Source: Tyto alba (lineage: Eukaryota; Chordata; Aves; Strigiformes; Tytonidae). Taken from it: a stretch of DNA of 64,000 bases. The notes beneath the pieces were generated by a model. It was not told where the DNA came from and did no database searches. It saw nothing but the letters and a program-made list of their open reading frames with translations. Shown here one piece after another: positions 35,097 through 46,770 of this stretch. Both the position numbers and the translations under genes were made by a program. The stretch is taken from positions 2,111,730 through 2,175,729 of the forward strand of contig NW_024881324.1 of NCBI RefSeq assembly GCF_018691265.1, written 5' to 3'. How positions within the stretch are numbered: position 1 is the stretch's first letter; each line of letters starts with the position of its first letter.

Positions 35097-35215
35097 GCTG
35101 TGGTGCCTTAGTCATTTGTTTGTGGTAGCACCTAAAGGTCGCTGCATTAGGGCCTTGCTGTGCAAGGCACTGCACAAACGCGGAGTAAGAGGAGCTGCCC
35201 ATCCCAAAAAGCCAA
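35097..35215. repeat. Ancient amniote interspersed repeat
   Basis: The run GTAGCACCTAAAGG, then TTGCTGTGCAAGGCACTGCA, then CAAACGCGGAGTAAGAG and a GCCCATCCCAAAAAG segment follows, in order, the layout of an old repeat common in turtle, crocodilian and bird genomes (a 'gtagcacct...attgtgctaggcactgtacaaac...agtaagag...tccctgccccaaagagc' pattern). I know the pattern but not a firm family name. The copy is heavily mutated and non-functional. Confidence 0.55.
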
Positions 35216-36351
35216 GGAAATTGGGCAGAAAAAGTCCAGGCGTGGGAAGAAATGACACAGAGCAGTAAAGCCATCGTCCTGCAGGCATACCACCCTGGGG
35301 CAGCGTGCAGATTAAGAGCCAGCTCTCCTGATGCCAGGGCTCTACCCGGTGGGCTGTGCTGCAGGGGTGACAAGAACAGCCCTTTGAAGAAGAAACTTAT
35401 GAACCTCCAGATGAAAGGAGCAGCTGTTTACCAGCGATGCAGGATGTGGATTCAGTGCAGTGCTTTTCCTCACGTGCCTCCAATTAATCTCTAATTTCTT
35501 TTAGTCATTAATTTCTTTTGCACTTGGATGGATTGATGTCCATGCAATGCAAAAATCTTTTTCTTCACCTTTTTTTTTTTGTTTTGTTTTTGTTTTTTCT
35601 TAAGAATGACACCTCTGTGATAGAAACGTCTTGTGCGTAAAACAGAGCAAGTGGCTCAGAAGATGAAATGTTTGCCCCTGGGATCTTCCCCCTGCACATC
35701 GCAGCACACATCCTCCACGGAAGGGTTTCTCCTCACCCTCCAGGGGCTCTCCATTTCCTGACCAAACACCACATGGAAAATTAAACTTCACAGAAAATAT
35801 ATATAAAATCTAACACCTCTCCAAAACAAGCTAAATGGAGTGGCCAGATATTAAGTCGTTAATTCTTGCCCCTGTTTAATACACAGTATATAATTACCAC
35901 TGCATAATACTGTACAGCACACCATTCTTTTAATGTGCTGACCAAATTGTAATTTATTTCACTCTTTTTTTCTTTACCTATTCTCTGTCCTCCCTCCCAT
36001 TTCCTTCTGTTGATAGTTTTCTCTCTCTCACTTGCTTCTGTGCAGTAACATATGTGTTACACAGCCCTGTCCCTGCAGTGTGTACCAGATTTCCTAAGCT
36101 TACCAGAACATGTACCTGGGACCGGATTAACTCAGAAACACTGATACTGGTTTTCTGCCTCAGGCCACTGCCCGGGGCAGCCCTACCTTCAGCCTAAGCA
36201 TGGCCCCAAATCTCACTCTGTGGGGAAGAGAGGAATGGACGATGTGGAACAAAGTAGAAAAAGAAAAAAAGTTACTGCTTTGGTTTCTTTTTGGCTGTAA
36301 AATCTATTCACCTTTATAAGCCTGTGAAGCTCTGCGTCTGTGTGTGCACAA
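35216..36351. other. Gene-free stretch
   Basis: No exon recognised. T-rich low complexity lies at about 35569-35600. AT-rich sequence at about 35820-35960, with several TAAT/ATTA cores, may be conserved regulatory sequence. A pyrimidine-rich segment lies near 35960-36030. Confidence 0.45.
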
Positions 36352-36403
36352 ATGCATGCATGCATACATGTGTATATGGAGATATATATATATATATATA
36401 TAT
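36352..36403. repeat. Compound microsatellite (TGCA)n-(TA)n
   Basis: About two ATGCATGC-type units with a CATACATG link are followed by about eleven TA units (36382-36403). The motif is self-complementary, so it can extrude as a cruciform, and its length is probably polymorphic. Confidence 0.9.
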
Positions 36404-36539
36404 GGATGCATGCACCTAGATACACATAGCTTTTTAAAGGTTACTGAGTCAATGCCCCCTCTTCCTTCCCTGTTTTTAAAGCCGTATTTCACATTCATTA
36501 GGAATCTGACCACGCTGATAAATGACACATCACCGAAGT

Positions 36540-36800
36540 GCATTTGGTGGATTTTCTGCCGTGACGCGAGGATCGGAGCTGGCTCCTTTTTGGCGGAGGG
36601 CCACTTCTGGAAAATACAGGCGAGCGGAGGGGCTCCCGCGGGGAGACGGGAAGGGGAACCGGGAGCAGAAAGACTCCCGTGACAGGCCGTGACTAGCACG
36701 TGCCGGTCGGCCGCCGTGTGCCAGGGGAAGGGGGGAGGCCAGCCCCCCAACCCTCAGCCCCCCAGCCCCCAGAGCTGCTGCGGGCCCCAGCACCGCTGTC
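36540..36800. promoter_or_regulatory. Small CpG-rich patch
   Basis: CpG-rich sequence of about 200 bases, densest at 36560-36720, with chance frames on both strands. It is followed 500 bases later by another, so the two may flank one regulatory unit. Confidence 0.35.
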
Positions 36801-37299
36801 TTTCATTTCGCCTTCACCCAAGACTCTCTCCAGCCTCCCTTTTTACAGCTTTATGTAAACTCTGGGGTCCTGCTGGATGAAAGCGCTCTCTGTTTAGCAG
36901 CGGAGCTGTGGCTTTCGGACTTTACAGCCCCAAAATTACTTCACGATGATCCAGAGCACACATCACAGCCCAGAAACCACATGGGAGCCGTCCCGGTAAA
37001 GGAAGCTGAGAGTTGCTGAAGTAGCCAGACTGAAATTTATAACCGTGACCTGGGCCTTGTCAGGCCTTTACGACACCGTGTAAAGTGAATTGCTGCTTAG
37101 TCACCAATTTGCTTGGCAAGATTGGCTGGATTAGGAAATACATAAAAGGTCAGACAGTAGGAGTTTGTCTAGACATCCTATTTTGGATTATATGCTCTAC
37201 ATGTTTCTGTGGCAACTCCTGCAAAACATTCATATTTTAGCAGTATTTTTGAAGGCTCCTTTTCTGTAACGAGCTACCGAAGCCTTTGTGAGCAAAATT

Positions 37300-37690
37300 A
37301 ACTTGTTTCTCTACCGCCCGCAGCCCAGCAGCTGCCCAGCGACACCCTTTTTGGAGGCAAAGGGAAGCCAGCACCACCGGCTTTCCTGGCGAGGGCGGAG
37401 GCCTTGGACCGGGGGAGGCCTGCGGGCCTGCCCTCGTGAAGGAGCCGAGGGACCGGGACCGCGGGCTCCCCGGCGGCTGCCAGCCCAGGCTCCGTCGCCC
37501 TCGGCCAGCCCAGGCTCCACGCTGCCCTTCCCAGCAGCGGCCGGGGGTGAGGGTGCCCGGCAGAAACAGGTAGGACCTCGGGTTCCCAGCTTGCCCGCAG
37601 CACGCCGAGGTCTGTCAGTAAAAGAAGCCAAGCTGCGGGTCGCCCCCTGCAACCGAGCCCGCGGGGGCTTGAGCTGGGGTGTTCAGAAGT
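37300..37690. promoter_or_regulatory. CpG-rich patch with a donor-like site
   Basis: About 390 bases of dense CpG. A CAG/GTAGGA donor-like site lies at about 37569. Frames of 135 (plus) and 113 and 101 codons (minus) overlap and look like composition artefacts. AT-rich sequence borders it on both sides. It is a candidate orphan island or first exon. Confidence 0.35.
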
Positions 37691-37905
37691 TTTAAGAAAA
37701 ACACATGTGAAAAAGCGAAGTATGGTGGCGGGAGAGGAAAACCAGCCAGCCAGGCAAGAACAGGCTCCATAGCCAGGTTCTTTACTTCTGTGACATTATT
37801 GTTATTTACACCCTTCCATCCCATTCCTAGTGCAAGCAAAAAGTGGGAGAAATTTCAAATTTAGACCTCTGGAATTCTTCCGCTCTGCTGTTAAACTAGG
37901 GGATT

Positions 37906-37926
37906 AAAAAAAAAAAAAAAAAAAAA
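37906..37926. repeat. Poly(A) run, 21 bases
   Basis: A pure A run followed by short GAAA units. Confidence 0.9.
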
Positions 37927-37959
37927 GAAAAAAGAAAGAGTGAACTCCAGGAGTTTCAG

Positions 37960-38300
37960 TGACACTAATTGGATTTGGCTGGGCTTTCCAGGTTGAATCA
38001 AATAGATGCCAATTTAAACTAAATAGAATGTAGCAAGAAAGATTTTATGAAAACCAAGGGCAGATTTACTTTGTCTACTCAAGTAAAAATTAATGAATAA
38101 ATAAACACTCCAGACAGCGCTTTTGACCAGGTCCATTAAAGTAAGCGCATGCTTTAACTTTATGATTCCTATCATCTGATACCTAGAAAACTGGCTTTCA
38201 AATTCATTCCTGAAAAGGCTGGTATTTATTAGGACTGGTCAGTTTTCTTTCCTTTTCCTCATAATTATCTTCTGGATAAATAGTACTGTGAAAGGGGTTT
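37960..38300. promoter_or_regulatory. Possible conserved non-coding element
   Basis: AT-rich sequence with many TAAT/ATTA and AATAAA-type cores and no repeats or frames. Its texture resembles vertebrate conserved enhancers near developmental genes. This is an impression, not a match to a known element. Confidence 0.2.
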
Positions 38301-38429
38301 TGCATTGCTGTCTGCTGACATAGCCAGCACCTGGAGCCACAGTGGTGCTACTTCAGCGGTGCAGCAGATATTCCTCTGAGAATATCATGCACCTTCCTAG
38401 GGCAGTCCTCTTCCTCACCCACCTCCAAG

Positions 38430-38500
38430 CCCTTCAGAAAAGTGGGTATCGTTATCCCTACTCTGCAGGTGAAGAACAGCTGGAGGAAAAAAGGGCTTAG
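38430..38500. repeat. Possible degenerate ancient LINE-type repeat
   Basis: GTGGGTATCGTTATCCCTAC and the following CTGCAGGTGAAGAACAGCTG segment resemble the 'gtatcattatccccattttacagatggggaaactgagg' region of an old amniote repeat seen better at 40440-40632. It is short and diverged. Confidence 0.35.
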
Positions 38501-39219
38501 AGAAATAAGCAGACAGTTTCGAGAAGGTGTGGACTATTTGCAGCTTCCCTGAGAGTCTTGGGGCAAGAGTGCTGTTTCTGTCACTGCTGGCTTTTCATAC
38601 ATGTGTCGAGAAGCTGTGTAATTAGTTTACTTTGTAAATTAAACTGCAAAATACTGTACTGAGGTTTAGCTGGGGTAGACCGAGTCACTGAACCGAGCAA
38701 GATTTCTGAAGTAAGAGCAGAGAATAATAGCTGCTGTGCTGATACCCTTTGAATTTGAAACCTAACGCTCCGGCACTTCCCAGGCAAAGTGAGTCAACAT
38801 GCATTCATAGTTGTCTCTGGCACAGGCAGAGGAATTGCACATGAATTTGGGGAGTGTAGCAACACCCTCAGGGCTGAGGGTGTGTGCGCTGATGCATGTA
38901 CTTGGATGTATCAGATTCTACACTCTAAAATAACTGCAGGCAGATGCATATTTCATGTCCTACCTGTTCACGAAGGCTCCCAGCTGACAGCCTGTGAGTC
39001 AAATAATGTGATACTGAAACGCGTAGTGAAAGGGAAGCTCCAGGTTTGACCAAGCAAACACCTCTGTGGTTCTAAATTGTTTTCAGCCAGCTTCCTTTGG
39101 TCATACTTCCTTGGTGATTTGCCTATAAAATGAGCTTTTATTTAATGTTTTGAAATACTGTGTTAATAAGAAGGCTATAGAACCACATCAGATATTTCTG
39201 AATCCCAGCACAAATCTGT

Positions 39220-39330
39220 TATCTATTATTATTATTATGCAAACAACACTGTTTAGGCAAAGGAGCGTTGCAATACAATTTGCCAAATGAGTAACAGGTC
39301 TCTGCTCTAAGGAGCTTACAGTCTAAAGGC
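39220..39330. repeat. Ancient amniote interspersed repeat
   Basis: A short TTA run, then GTTGCAATACAATTTGCC and CTCTAAGGAGCTTACAGTCT, follow the order of the same old repeat type as 35097-35215, here preserving the distal 'ctaaggagcttacagtctaaa' end. It is directly followed by a fold-back segment. Confidence 0.55.
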
Positions 39331-39342
39331 AATTTTGGCAAG

Positions 39343-39420
39343 ATTTTCAAAGGTGTTGCGTACCCACAGTTTACAGTGACTTCAGTGAGAACCTGGGAGT
39401 ACAATGACAACTTTGAAAAT
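39343..39420. repeat. Ancient fold-back repeat with 10-base perfect ends
   Basis: ATTTTCAAAG (39343-39352) and CTTTGAAAAT (39411-39420) are perfect reverse complements, and the inner parts GTACCCACAG and CCTGGGAGTAC are partly complementary too. The CAGTGACTTCAGTGAGA core recalls the 'actgacttcaatggga' centre of palindromic repeats common in turtle and bird genomes. It is probably an old non-autonomous element or part of the repeat just before it. Confidence 0.5.
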
Positions 39421-39425
39421 CATGC

Positions 39426-40435
39426 CAAATGTAAATAATTATGTTTTTTCCCTTCTTTGATATATGGAAGTCACTCATAACTTTTTAATTACAAATATAT
39501 TATCAAAATTTATTGTTTGACTTGCTTAGTCCCATCTCCCCCTTTCAGAACTGATCTTCATTTGCTTGATAGACATTTATCATTTCTTCCCCTACAATGT
39601 AAGAGGATCTTGATTATCCTCCTAGGGGTGTCAAGCCACTGCTAGGGAAAATCCTACTAAATGGTGCAGCTATAGGGGTGAGCTAGATTCCTATTTTTAC
39701 AGGTGGATATAACTGGAAGGTTGTCTATTACTTGTAGAGGATAAATTGAGGGGACAGATGTAATTAATGCTTACAAATACAAGGGGCAAGTAGGTGGGAT
39801 ATTTTAGATCTGTGATAGTATGTAGAAGTCTCAGGGTGCAGGGAAGGAAGGTTTTGATAGGTGCTTGTGCATAGCTGGGAGGATATTTTAAAGTAGTTTT
39901 TATCAATAGGCTTCCTGGTAAGATAATATCTTCAAAATGCTAGGGCAATATAATCTGTAGCAAAATATATGATTACATTTAAAATTGAAGCAAGTTACAC
40001 ACGACTCATGATGTTTTCTACTGTTTGTAAATATAACTGGATGCAGGGTATGCACTGTGTATTGTGGATGACATCTGATCTCTCCATACTCCCTAATGAA
40101 CAGTGCAACACAGTATAGATTTCTAAAGTGGGGTAAAGGCAACTAACAGATTATGCCTAAACTAAGAGGAAGGCGGGTTTTGTTTTTCTGGAGTCTTGGA
40201 TGATGTTACTGTCACTCTGCTTTATGACTCCATATTCTTCACTCTTTTACTTTAAAACTAGGCTATGAAATACCAGAATTTTTATGAAGTAGAAAAGTAA
40301 GTAAAAAAGATACATCTGTTGACATGATCTAGGTACTAAGCAGAACAGAAGAGCAATGTAGAACATGTGAAAGGCTTGCAAATGAAGAAGAAAATTAATT
40401 CTGCGTACACAGGGGGAAGAGCTAATTTTAGTTAC
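39426..40435. other. Gene-free AT-rich stretch
   Basis: No exon, RNA gene or repeat is recognised. Confidence 0.5.
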
Positions 40436-40439
40436 ACCC

Positions 40440-40632
40440 AGCTTATATTTAGTGCTTTTCTCTTGTGGATGTCAAAGTACCTTAGCAAATCAGTGGGTAC
40501 CACTACCTGATTTATGGATGGAGAAACTGAGGAACAGACCGGGAATTTCACATGTTCAGGGCTGCCCAGTATACCAGCTAGGAATAGCAACAATATCGCG
40601 CTGCTGCAGTGCTGCATCCACTAGACTGTATT
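40440..40632. repeat. Ancient CR1/L3-type repeat, 3' portion
   Basis: Segments in order are: TTAGTGCTTTTCTCTTGTGG, GTCAAAGTACCTTAGCAAA, TTTATGGATGGAGAAACTGA, GGAACAGACCGGGAATTTCA and CATCCACTAGACTGTA. This order matches a well-known old amniote repeat ('...gcgcttttcatccatagatctcaaagcactttacaaa...ttacagatggggaaactgaggcacagag...ccactagac...'). I assign it loosely to an L3/CR1-like LINE or a derived SINE. It carries no reading frame. Confidence 0.6.
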
Positions 40633-41130
40633 AACTAGGAATGCCGATTCAGCTGAAATCTATGCAACGACATTGTTGCATTACCACCAATACTGGCATG
40701 CAAACTACAAAAGAAATTAGGTTTCTCTGACCCAAAATATGCTGTCAGAATGTCTGTTCCATCTGACTGTGACATCCTCACTTGAACCTGCTGTGAGATG
40801 AGAAAAGGCAACAGACTCTTTTGATGACCTGCTCAGCCCTTCCTCCTCCGCAGGTGAGCAGAGGCAAAGGGCTTTGCCTCTGCTCCAAACTTTCCACGCA
40901 GGTTGCCCTAAAGAGTTTCCATTCCCTTCAGAAAAACTGCTGGATCGTCTTGCTGTGAGTTTCCCCAGTGCCTGGCATTCAGCCAGAGCTACATTCTTTG
41001 GTAATCTCCTCTTCACCTTCACGTTGTTTGCATACACTCATTAATAACGGTAACTATAGTTAAGTATTATCTTATTTTGGCAGCAGTTTTCTAGAAGATA
41101 AAATAATAAATCTATTGCTTTTGTTGATGT
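40633..41130. other. Gene-free stretch
   Basis: No gene is supported. A CGCAG/GTGAGC donor-like site at about 40853 has no partner exon structure. A 106-codon minus frame (40717-41037) is not recognised. Confidence 0.5.
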
Positions 41131-41134
41131 TGAT

Positions 41135-41385
41135 TATCTCCCTTGCCAAGTCCTCACCTCCTTCTCTTTTCTTTTTTGGGTCTTTTCCAACGTCTGTTTT
41201 CCCTCCATATAATTTTCCTTCTTGTTGAATATTGTATTGTATTAATACTTTTTCTTCTTATTTCCCTCTGCCTTTTCCCCTCTTGCACACGTTGTTTCTG
41301 TTCATGACCTCCATCCTTCTTCTTCCGTGCCTCTTTCCCACATTCCTCCTTTTCTATCTGGTTTGTCCCAGTCTCCTCAGCCAGA
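41135..41385. repeat. Pyrimidine-rich tract
   Basis: About 250 bases where C and T strongly predominate on the plus strand, as short CTTCTT, CCCTC and TTTTCC groups without a fixed unit. Such tracts can form triplex DNA or act as polypyrimidine-binding-protein sites if transcribed. Confidence 0.55.
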
Positions 41386-42149
41386 AACAGATCAGTCGTG
41401 TCGGGAGGCTTGGGGAGTTTCAGAGCAAGTGCACGAGCAGCAGTTGGTCAGGCCAAGTGAAGCATCTGCATTCAGCAGCTTCTCAGCCATTTTTCATCTA
41501 CCTGCTGCTTAGTCTGAGCGTGTGGAAGAAGGCACAGCTGCCACATCTGCTGGAAAGGTGCTCTGTAGTCATAAAGGATGAAGAGGTGATGCAGCTATCC
41601 AGAAATTAGAGTGCACATGCCTTTTCACCCTGTTTGCCATGGCTGGACCTCACCTCCAATTTCCTTAGAGGTTTAGAAAAAGTTTTTGGCTGTGAGCTAG
41701 GGCAAGGGCAACCCATTAAATATTTGTAAGATCAGCATTGTTATTTAATACAGTGAAGCAGATAAACTGATACTAAATTGCCTGTGTTTAAGCAGGTGGT
41801 GGTCTTCAGTGTACTTACATGTCCTGCCCTGTAGTATCACAAAAACGTTATTTAATGAAAGGTATTCATCACAGAGAAGACACTTGTGTGTTTGTGTCAT
41901 TTGAAAGTATTAAGAACAAAAATTGTACAATTGCCTGCCTTCATACCCAGTTGTCAGTCCATGCGGTTGGGTGCATACGCAACAGTATCCTGTGACTGCT
42001 GTACAAGAGAATGGTGACACCAGCACTGGAAACAGCATTCAAAGAATAGAAACACCTCAAAGTGTGCCTGTTACTCAGGCAGATCCAATAACAACCAGAG
42101 GGTTCACCTGCTCCCCAGGACGGATGCCTTGAGCCCTGAGGCTCATTGG
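41386..42149. other. Gene-free stretch
   Basis: No exon, RNA gene or repeat is recognised. Confidence 0.5.
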
Positions 42150-42166
42150 CCCCCCCCACCCCCCCC

Positions 42167-42199
<33 letters not shown>
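42150..42199. repeat. 50-base C-rich tract
   Basis: Only C apart from two A, including an uninterrupted run of about 32 C. The minus strand is a long G run able to form G-quadruplexes, and the plus strand could form an i-motif. Polymerase slippage makes the true length uncertain in an assembly. Confidence 0.95.
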
Positions 42200-42200
<1 letters not shown>

Positions 42201-43663
42201 CCACGGGAAGGATGGGGAGGCAGATGCTGCTTCTCCAGCTGCTGGCCTTTCAAGCACCATCCCATGCAGATGTGCTCTCAGCAGGGACACATCCTTAAAT
42301 TGCCTGGGGCCCTGCCTACCCTAACTCTCATCATCGCTACCACCAGTGGGAAAGTTGTAGACCAAAAAAAGCTTCATGTAAATAGACTCTTGCTGAAAAG
42401 AGTAGTGCCTTCAGCTATTTCTGACTGAAGCATGTCAAGGTGTAGGAGGGAAGCCCTAATGGCTTAGGGCGAGCTGGGAAACACCAACTTCTGTGAAATG
42501 CCTGTGGCCAGCTTTAAATGTTCTTAGAGGTTTTATTTTTAACTGTTTCAGTAAGCAAGAGATCTCGAGTGGTTGTTTGGAGGATAAGTAAATGAAGTGT
42601 TGGTAATTTAATATGAGCTATGTATTTGGCCTCATAATTTTTCTCTTCTCTCTCTGACAGTTCTTCATCAAGCCACAGAAACCAAACTCTAATCATTGTC
42701 TCTACCTCAAATCAACACAATTGCTTTTGCAGTTCTCCCCTTGACAAGCTGCCAACAGTGCATTATCATATACTCAGGATCTCACAAGACTTTTAAAAGC
42801 TACATATCATCACAAGCTGTCTTCTTGGTCAGAAACAGTGTAGCATTTGCTCTACTGAAACAGTAGTTACCTGTGAGGTATAAGTTTCTAGATGATGACT
42901 GCAGAGTTTGGATGGTGATGTAAGGGCTGCAGAGAAAGCAGTAACTCTCTGAGAATGCCTGCCCAGGACTCCTCATCACTGAGGAATGGCTAAATATACC
43001 ATAAATTGCAGGCTGATTGGCTGGAGGAGACTTCAACTCCTAATTATCCCCCACTAACACATGCACCAGAATGAGACATCTAACCGAGTTACTGTGATGC
43101 ATGGGCTATCCTCCAACCCACCCCCTCCCCAGCTTTTTTACATTCTGTTCTTTAATAAAAATGCTTACTGGTTTTCTACCCCTTCTTGACTTTGCCTTTT
43201 TCCATTCTCCTAACACTCTTTTGAACGGGTCTGCCTGCAGCCTACACCGAGTCACTAAACAGAAGGTTTCCAAAGGGAAATTGCCCGTTCCCTTCATCTG
43301 ATTGGTGAGGTGAAACCTCAGCCTTTGAAACTTTGTTCAAGCCAATAATACATCCGTCCCCCGATGCATATACTGTCTGCTTCCTATTAATGTCCTTCTA
43401 AGATGTAGGTCATCTGGACTGCTGCTTCTGCTGATACATTTTCATAGAGTTGAGTTATCATCTGTAGTGTGCTCAGAGGTTGCTTCTGCAAATAACCTCA
43501 GTGCAGTAGAAACACAATTTTATACTGTTTTCTTTCCATAAAGTAGTTCCATCAGTGGAAGAAAGTACTTTAGGTTTGCTGGATTTAGCTGTTACAAATC
43601 AAGGTAATTTGTCTCAGAATTTGACAGGATATCCCCTTTTACATTATGTTACTTTTTGTAATT
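42200..43663. other. Gene-free stretch
   Basis: No supported gene or named repeat. Frames are short and unrecognised. Confidence 0.5.
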
Positions 43664-43688
43664 AAAAAAAAAAAAAAAAAAAAAAAAA
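43664..43688. repeat. Poly(A) run, 25 bases
   Basis: A pure A run. No retrocopy body is recognised to its left. Confidence 0.9.
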
Positions 43689-44219
43689 CAAACCTGAGCA
43701 GTTAACCATTGTTTTCAGTAGAGCAGAAGTTTTCTTGCTTTTATGTATGAAACCTTGCCAATTAATGTTTCTACCTAACAGTTAATCCCACTAATAATTA
43801 GGCTCAACAAAACCCTGGTAAATCTTTCCTAGTCATCGCACCACCAAAGTCATAGATGGGATCCAGCAGGTGAAAGTAAATGGGCTATGTAATGGATAAT
43901 CACAGGTAACTACAGGGCGGAGAAATGAGCAAGTGCATGGATGAGTTATTTTTGGATTAGTGGATATTCTGGTAGCTGTAAGGACACGCACACTTTGTCA
44001 GTCAGGCGATAGGGAGCTACCTGCTGCCATCACTTCCCTGCTGCTGGACTCCAGACTGGGCAGATCAAAACCATTTGAGCATGGTGTTGACTCCAGGGAT
44101 GGCCTCGCTGAGCGCAGAGGACAGGGTTTCCCCGCACTCAGATGCTGAGGAAGTCACCCCGGGGCTCCCCAGTCCAGGACCCCACTTTACGATGCTGAAG
44201 TCAGTCATATGGGGCAGTT

Positions 44220-44720
44220 CATCCTATTTAAGAATGTCTCTGTAATTGGATATGGGCACAGCTTAAACTGACTAATTAAAACATGGTGCCTAATATTTAG
44301 TCAGTTAAAACAAATGATCTAAATTCTGCACCAGTTTTGAACATTTCTTGTTTAACAGCCTTAGGAGGCTAAACCACGTGGTAGTACTGGAAGTGTTACA
44401 TCCAGCCATATTTATTACCAAGCCAAGAGCTAAGAAGATAGTGTTGCTGTCTCTTCATCTTCTGAAATGTCTCCACGTACATATTTACTCTGTCAGTGTT
44501 GGAATATGCTGACATGCGTTAACTAGCAAACCTTAGAAAGAATCAATTATATCAATAATTTCATCTATAAATACTTTCCAGGATCATCAAAATCAAGTTA
44601 ATAGGTAATGAAATGTTGACTCAATCATGACCACTCAGGCCTGAAGCCATGAGCTGGATCATTCACCTCACCCATAATTGGAGTTTGCGTAACGGGTACA
44701 AATTGATTGATTAAGAAGCA
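44220..44720. promoter_or_regulatory. Possible conserved non-coding element with an inverted repeat
   Basis: AT-rich sequence with many ATTA/TAAT cores. TAAACTGACTAA (44264-44275) and TTAGTCAGTTAA (44297-44308) form a near-perfect inverted repeat (11 of 12) about 21 bases apart. A further AT-rich homeodomain-like cluster lies at 44540-44620. The regulatory assignment is a guess from texture. Confidence 0.25.
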
Positions 44721-46549
44721 GCATGAGATGGCTCTGGTTTCTTCAAGTGCCTATTTAGTACCTGTTTCCAGTAATCGAAATGTATAGTCAGCTGGGATGG
44801 AGCTAGCCTTACAGTTAGAGCAGAGTCCCCAAGACAGCTTTCCTGTAACTCTGCTGGTTCACAGGGGGGTGGCGAGTCTGACAGCTCCAGGCCTCCGTTG
44901 CACGGCTTGCGGGGCACTTGGACTCCAAAAATAAGGATGCAAAAGCCCTCAAGACATCAGGCAACATGTCTAGAGGAAATTCATTCCCCTGTTATTCTTA
45001 AAAATATTACGGAGGTGAACAATGCCAGATGAGAAATGCCTCTGTTTTCTTTTGATCATAGCTGATGGCCTCAATTAGCACTTATGCCTTAACATTTTTT
45101 GTTTTGCTGTTGTTTAAAAGGAATGTGTAAGCCCGGGACCATTTTAGCATGCAGCTGAAACCGTGGCTTCCAGGCATAAGGTGCAGTGAGTTAGGGCTGT
45201 GCTGGCACATGTCCTAGCTCTGAGGATCTTCATTCGTGTAAGCTGCTGCTGCTGTTAATTGGCATTTGCAGGATCAAGCTCTTCATCAGTTTCCCAGTCT
45301 TTTCGCTCAGGTTTTCACAAGTGAGCAGTGGCATTTTATTTTAGAAGAGGAAAATACTGGTAATGGAAAGTGCCAAAAATTGTTTGGAGGACAGGGTTTT
45401 ACCACCTGAAATGGCCTTGGCTGATTTCTTCTTTTTGTTTTTTTGTTTTGTTTTTTTTTTTTTTTTAACTTAATGAGAATATAGAAAAGGTTGTTCCTCT
45501 GAGTATACCTTATCTTGATGGTTGGCTTTCCACAGAAATTCTCTGATTTGTTTCATGGTTTTATCTGTAGCTTTGAATGAGCGATGGAGCAAGGGTTAAA
45601 AAAAATTGCTTGGATTTGAGAAGGATATAAGGCAAAATGTTGTTAGAAAGTTTTTGCCAGATGTCTGTATCCAGTGATATTTTTTTAACAGAGTTGGTAT
45701 ATTTTCTTGAAAAATAGGACATGGTTCTACTTCACTCTTAACACTAAAATATTTCAAACCTGTTTCACCTAAGAATTCACTGGTTATATATACTTTTAAT
45801 AAAATGGGCCAATAGAAATGGCCACTGATTTATGTTAGATTGGTTTTGAGTCCTAGCTGTGACACGGGTAAGTGGGAAATGCTTTGAGAAGGGCTGAGTT
45901 AGTTTTCCATGACATTCTGAAAGAACGAGGTCTGGTATTGCTGCCTCCCAGTTATTCACTTACGACCTGGTGAGCATGGCTAGGATGGCACACATAGCAG
46001 GAGGAGAGGAGGCAATCTTGCTTCATTCCTCTTAAATCAAGAAGTAAGGTGGGAGGGATTTCAAGTTGTTATCACCAAGGCATAGTTTGCTGGAAAAACA
46101 TTTTTATCCATGATCTAAACTCAGGGCCAAAATTAAAAAATTCTAAAGTAAAGAACAAAAAAATCCCTCGGGATCCTATCAAATGTTTTCTTGGAACCAA
46201 GACTGTGAGTTAGGCTTCTATTTTGTTCCCCTGAAGGTAATGAATAATATTTAATAACCTTCTTATGTTATTGTTGGCCTGCCTCTGGAGGGGTTACCCT
46301 GACTGGTCAGTGTGGATAATGGATGTCAGAAAAGGTGCTAGACTATTTGTATATACCTTGGCGAAGATTTTACCATCCCCGTTCAAGAGTGATATGGGTC
46401 TTTATGAAGTGTACGATTTTACAGCTTCTTTGGAAAAATAGTCATTGTTGCTGCATGTAGGACAGATAGAAGAAATCATTTGGAAGGCTGTCTACTAGGT
46501 GCACACAGGGGATAAGCCGTTTCATTAATCGACAGCGTAGCCTAATCTG
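44721..46549. other. Gene-free stretch
   Basis: No gene is supported. A T-rich low-complexity run lies at 45431-45466. A GG/GTAAGT donor-like site near 45869 has no partner exon. Confidence 0.5.
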
Positions 46550-46770
46550 GATAGATTTCCCCTAATCAGGCCGGGGTTCCGTGTCAGAGGGGCTGGCCAC
46601 TGCCCCACCATCAGGGCTGCGAAGCCTTCGCCTGCCCTTCAGCTCTTCCTCTCGCCCCGTCTCCCCGCGCCGCATCGGCTGAGGGCCGGTCGCTCAGGAG
46701 CCCGTGCGCAGAGCCAGGGTCGTACAGAAGAGCGTTAGCTGAGCGCTCGGTCCCGAGCCCTTGGAAATCA
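46550..46770. promoter_or_regulatory. Small CpG-rich patch
   Basis: About 200 bases enriched in CpG in an AT-rich neighbourhood. Open frames of 72 (plus) and 101 (minus) codons lie just to the right and are not recognised. It could be an orphan promoter. Confidence 0.3.

Noticed and set aside
43300..43688. Retrocopy ending in A25
   Set aside because: The upstream sequence shows no transcript-like features or flanking direct repeats that I can find.
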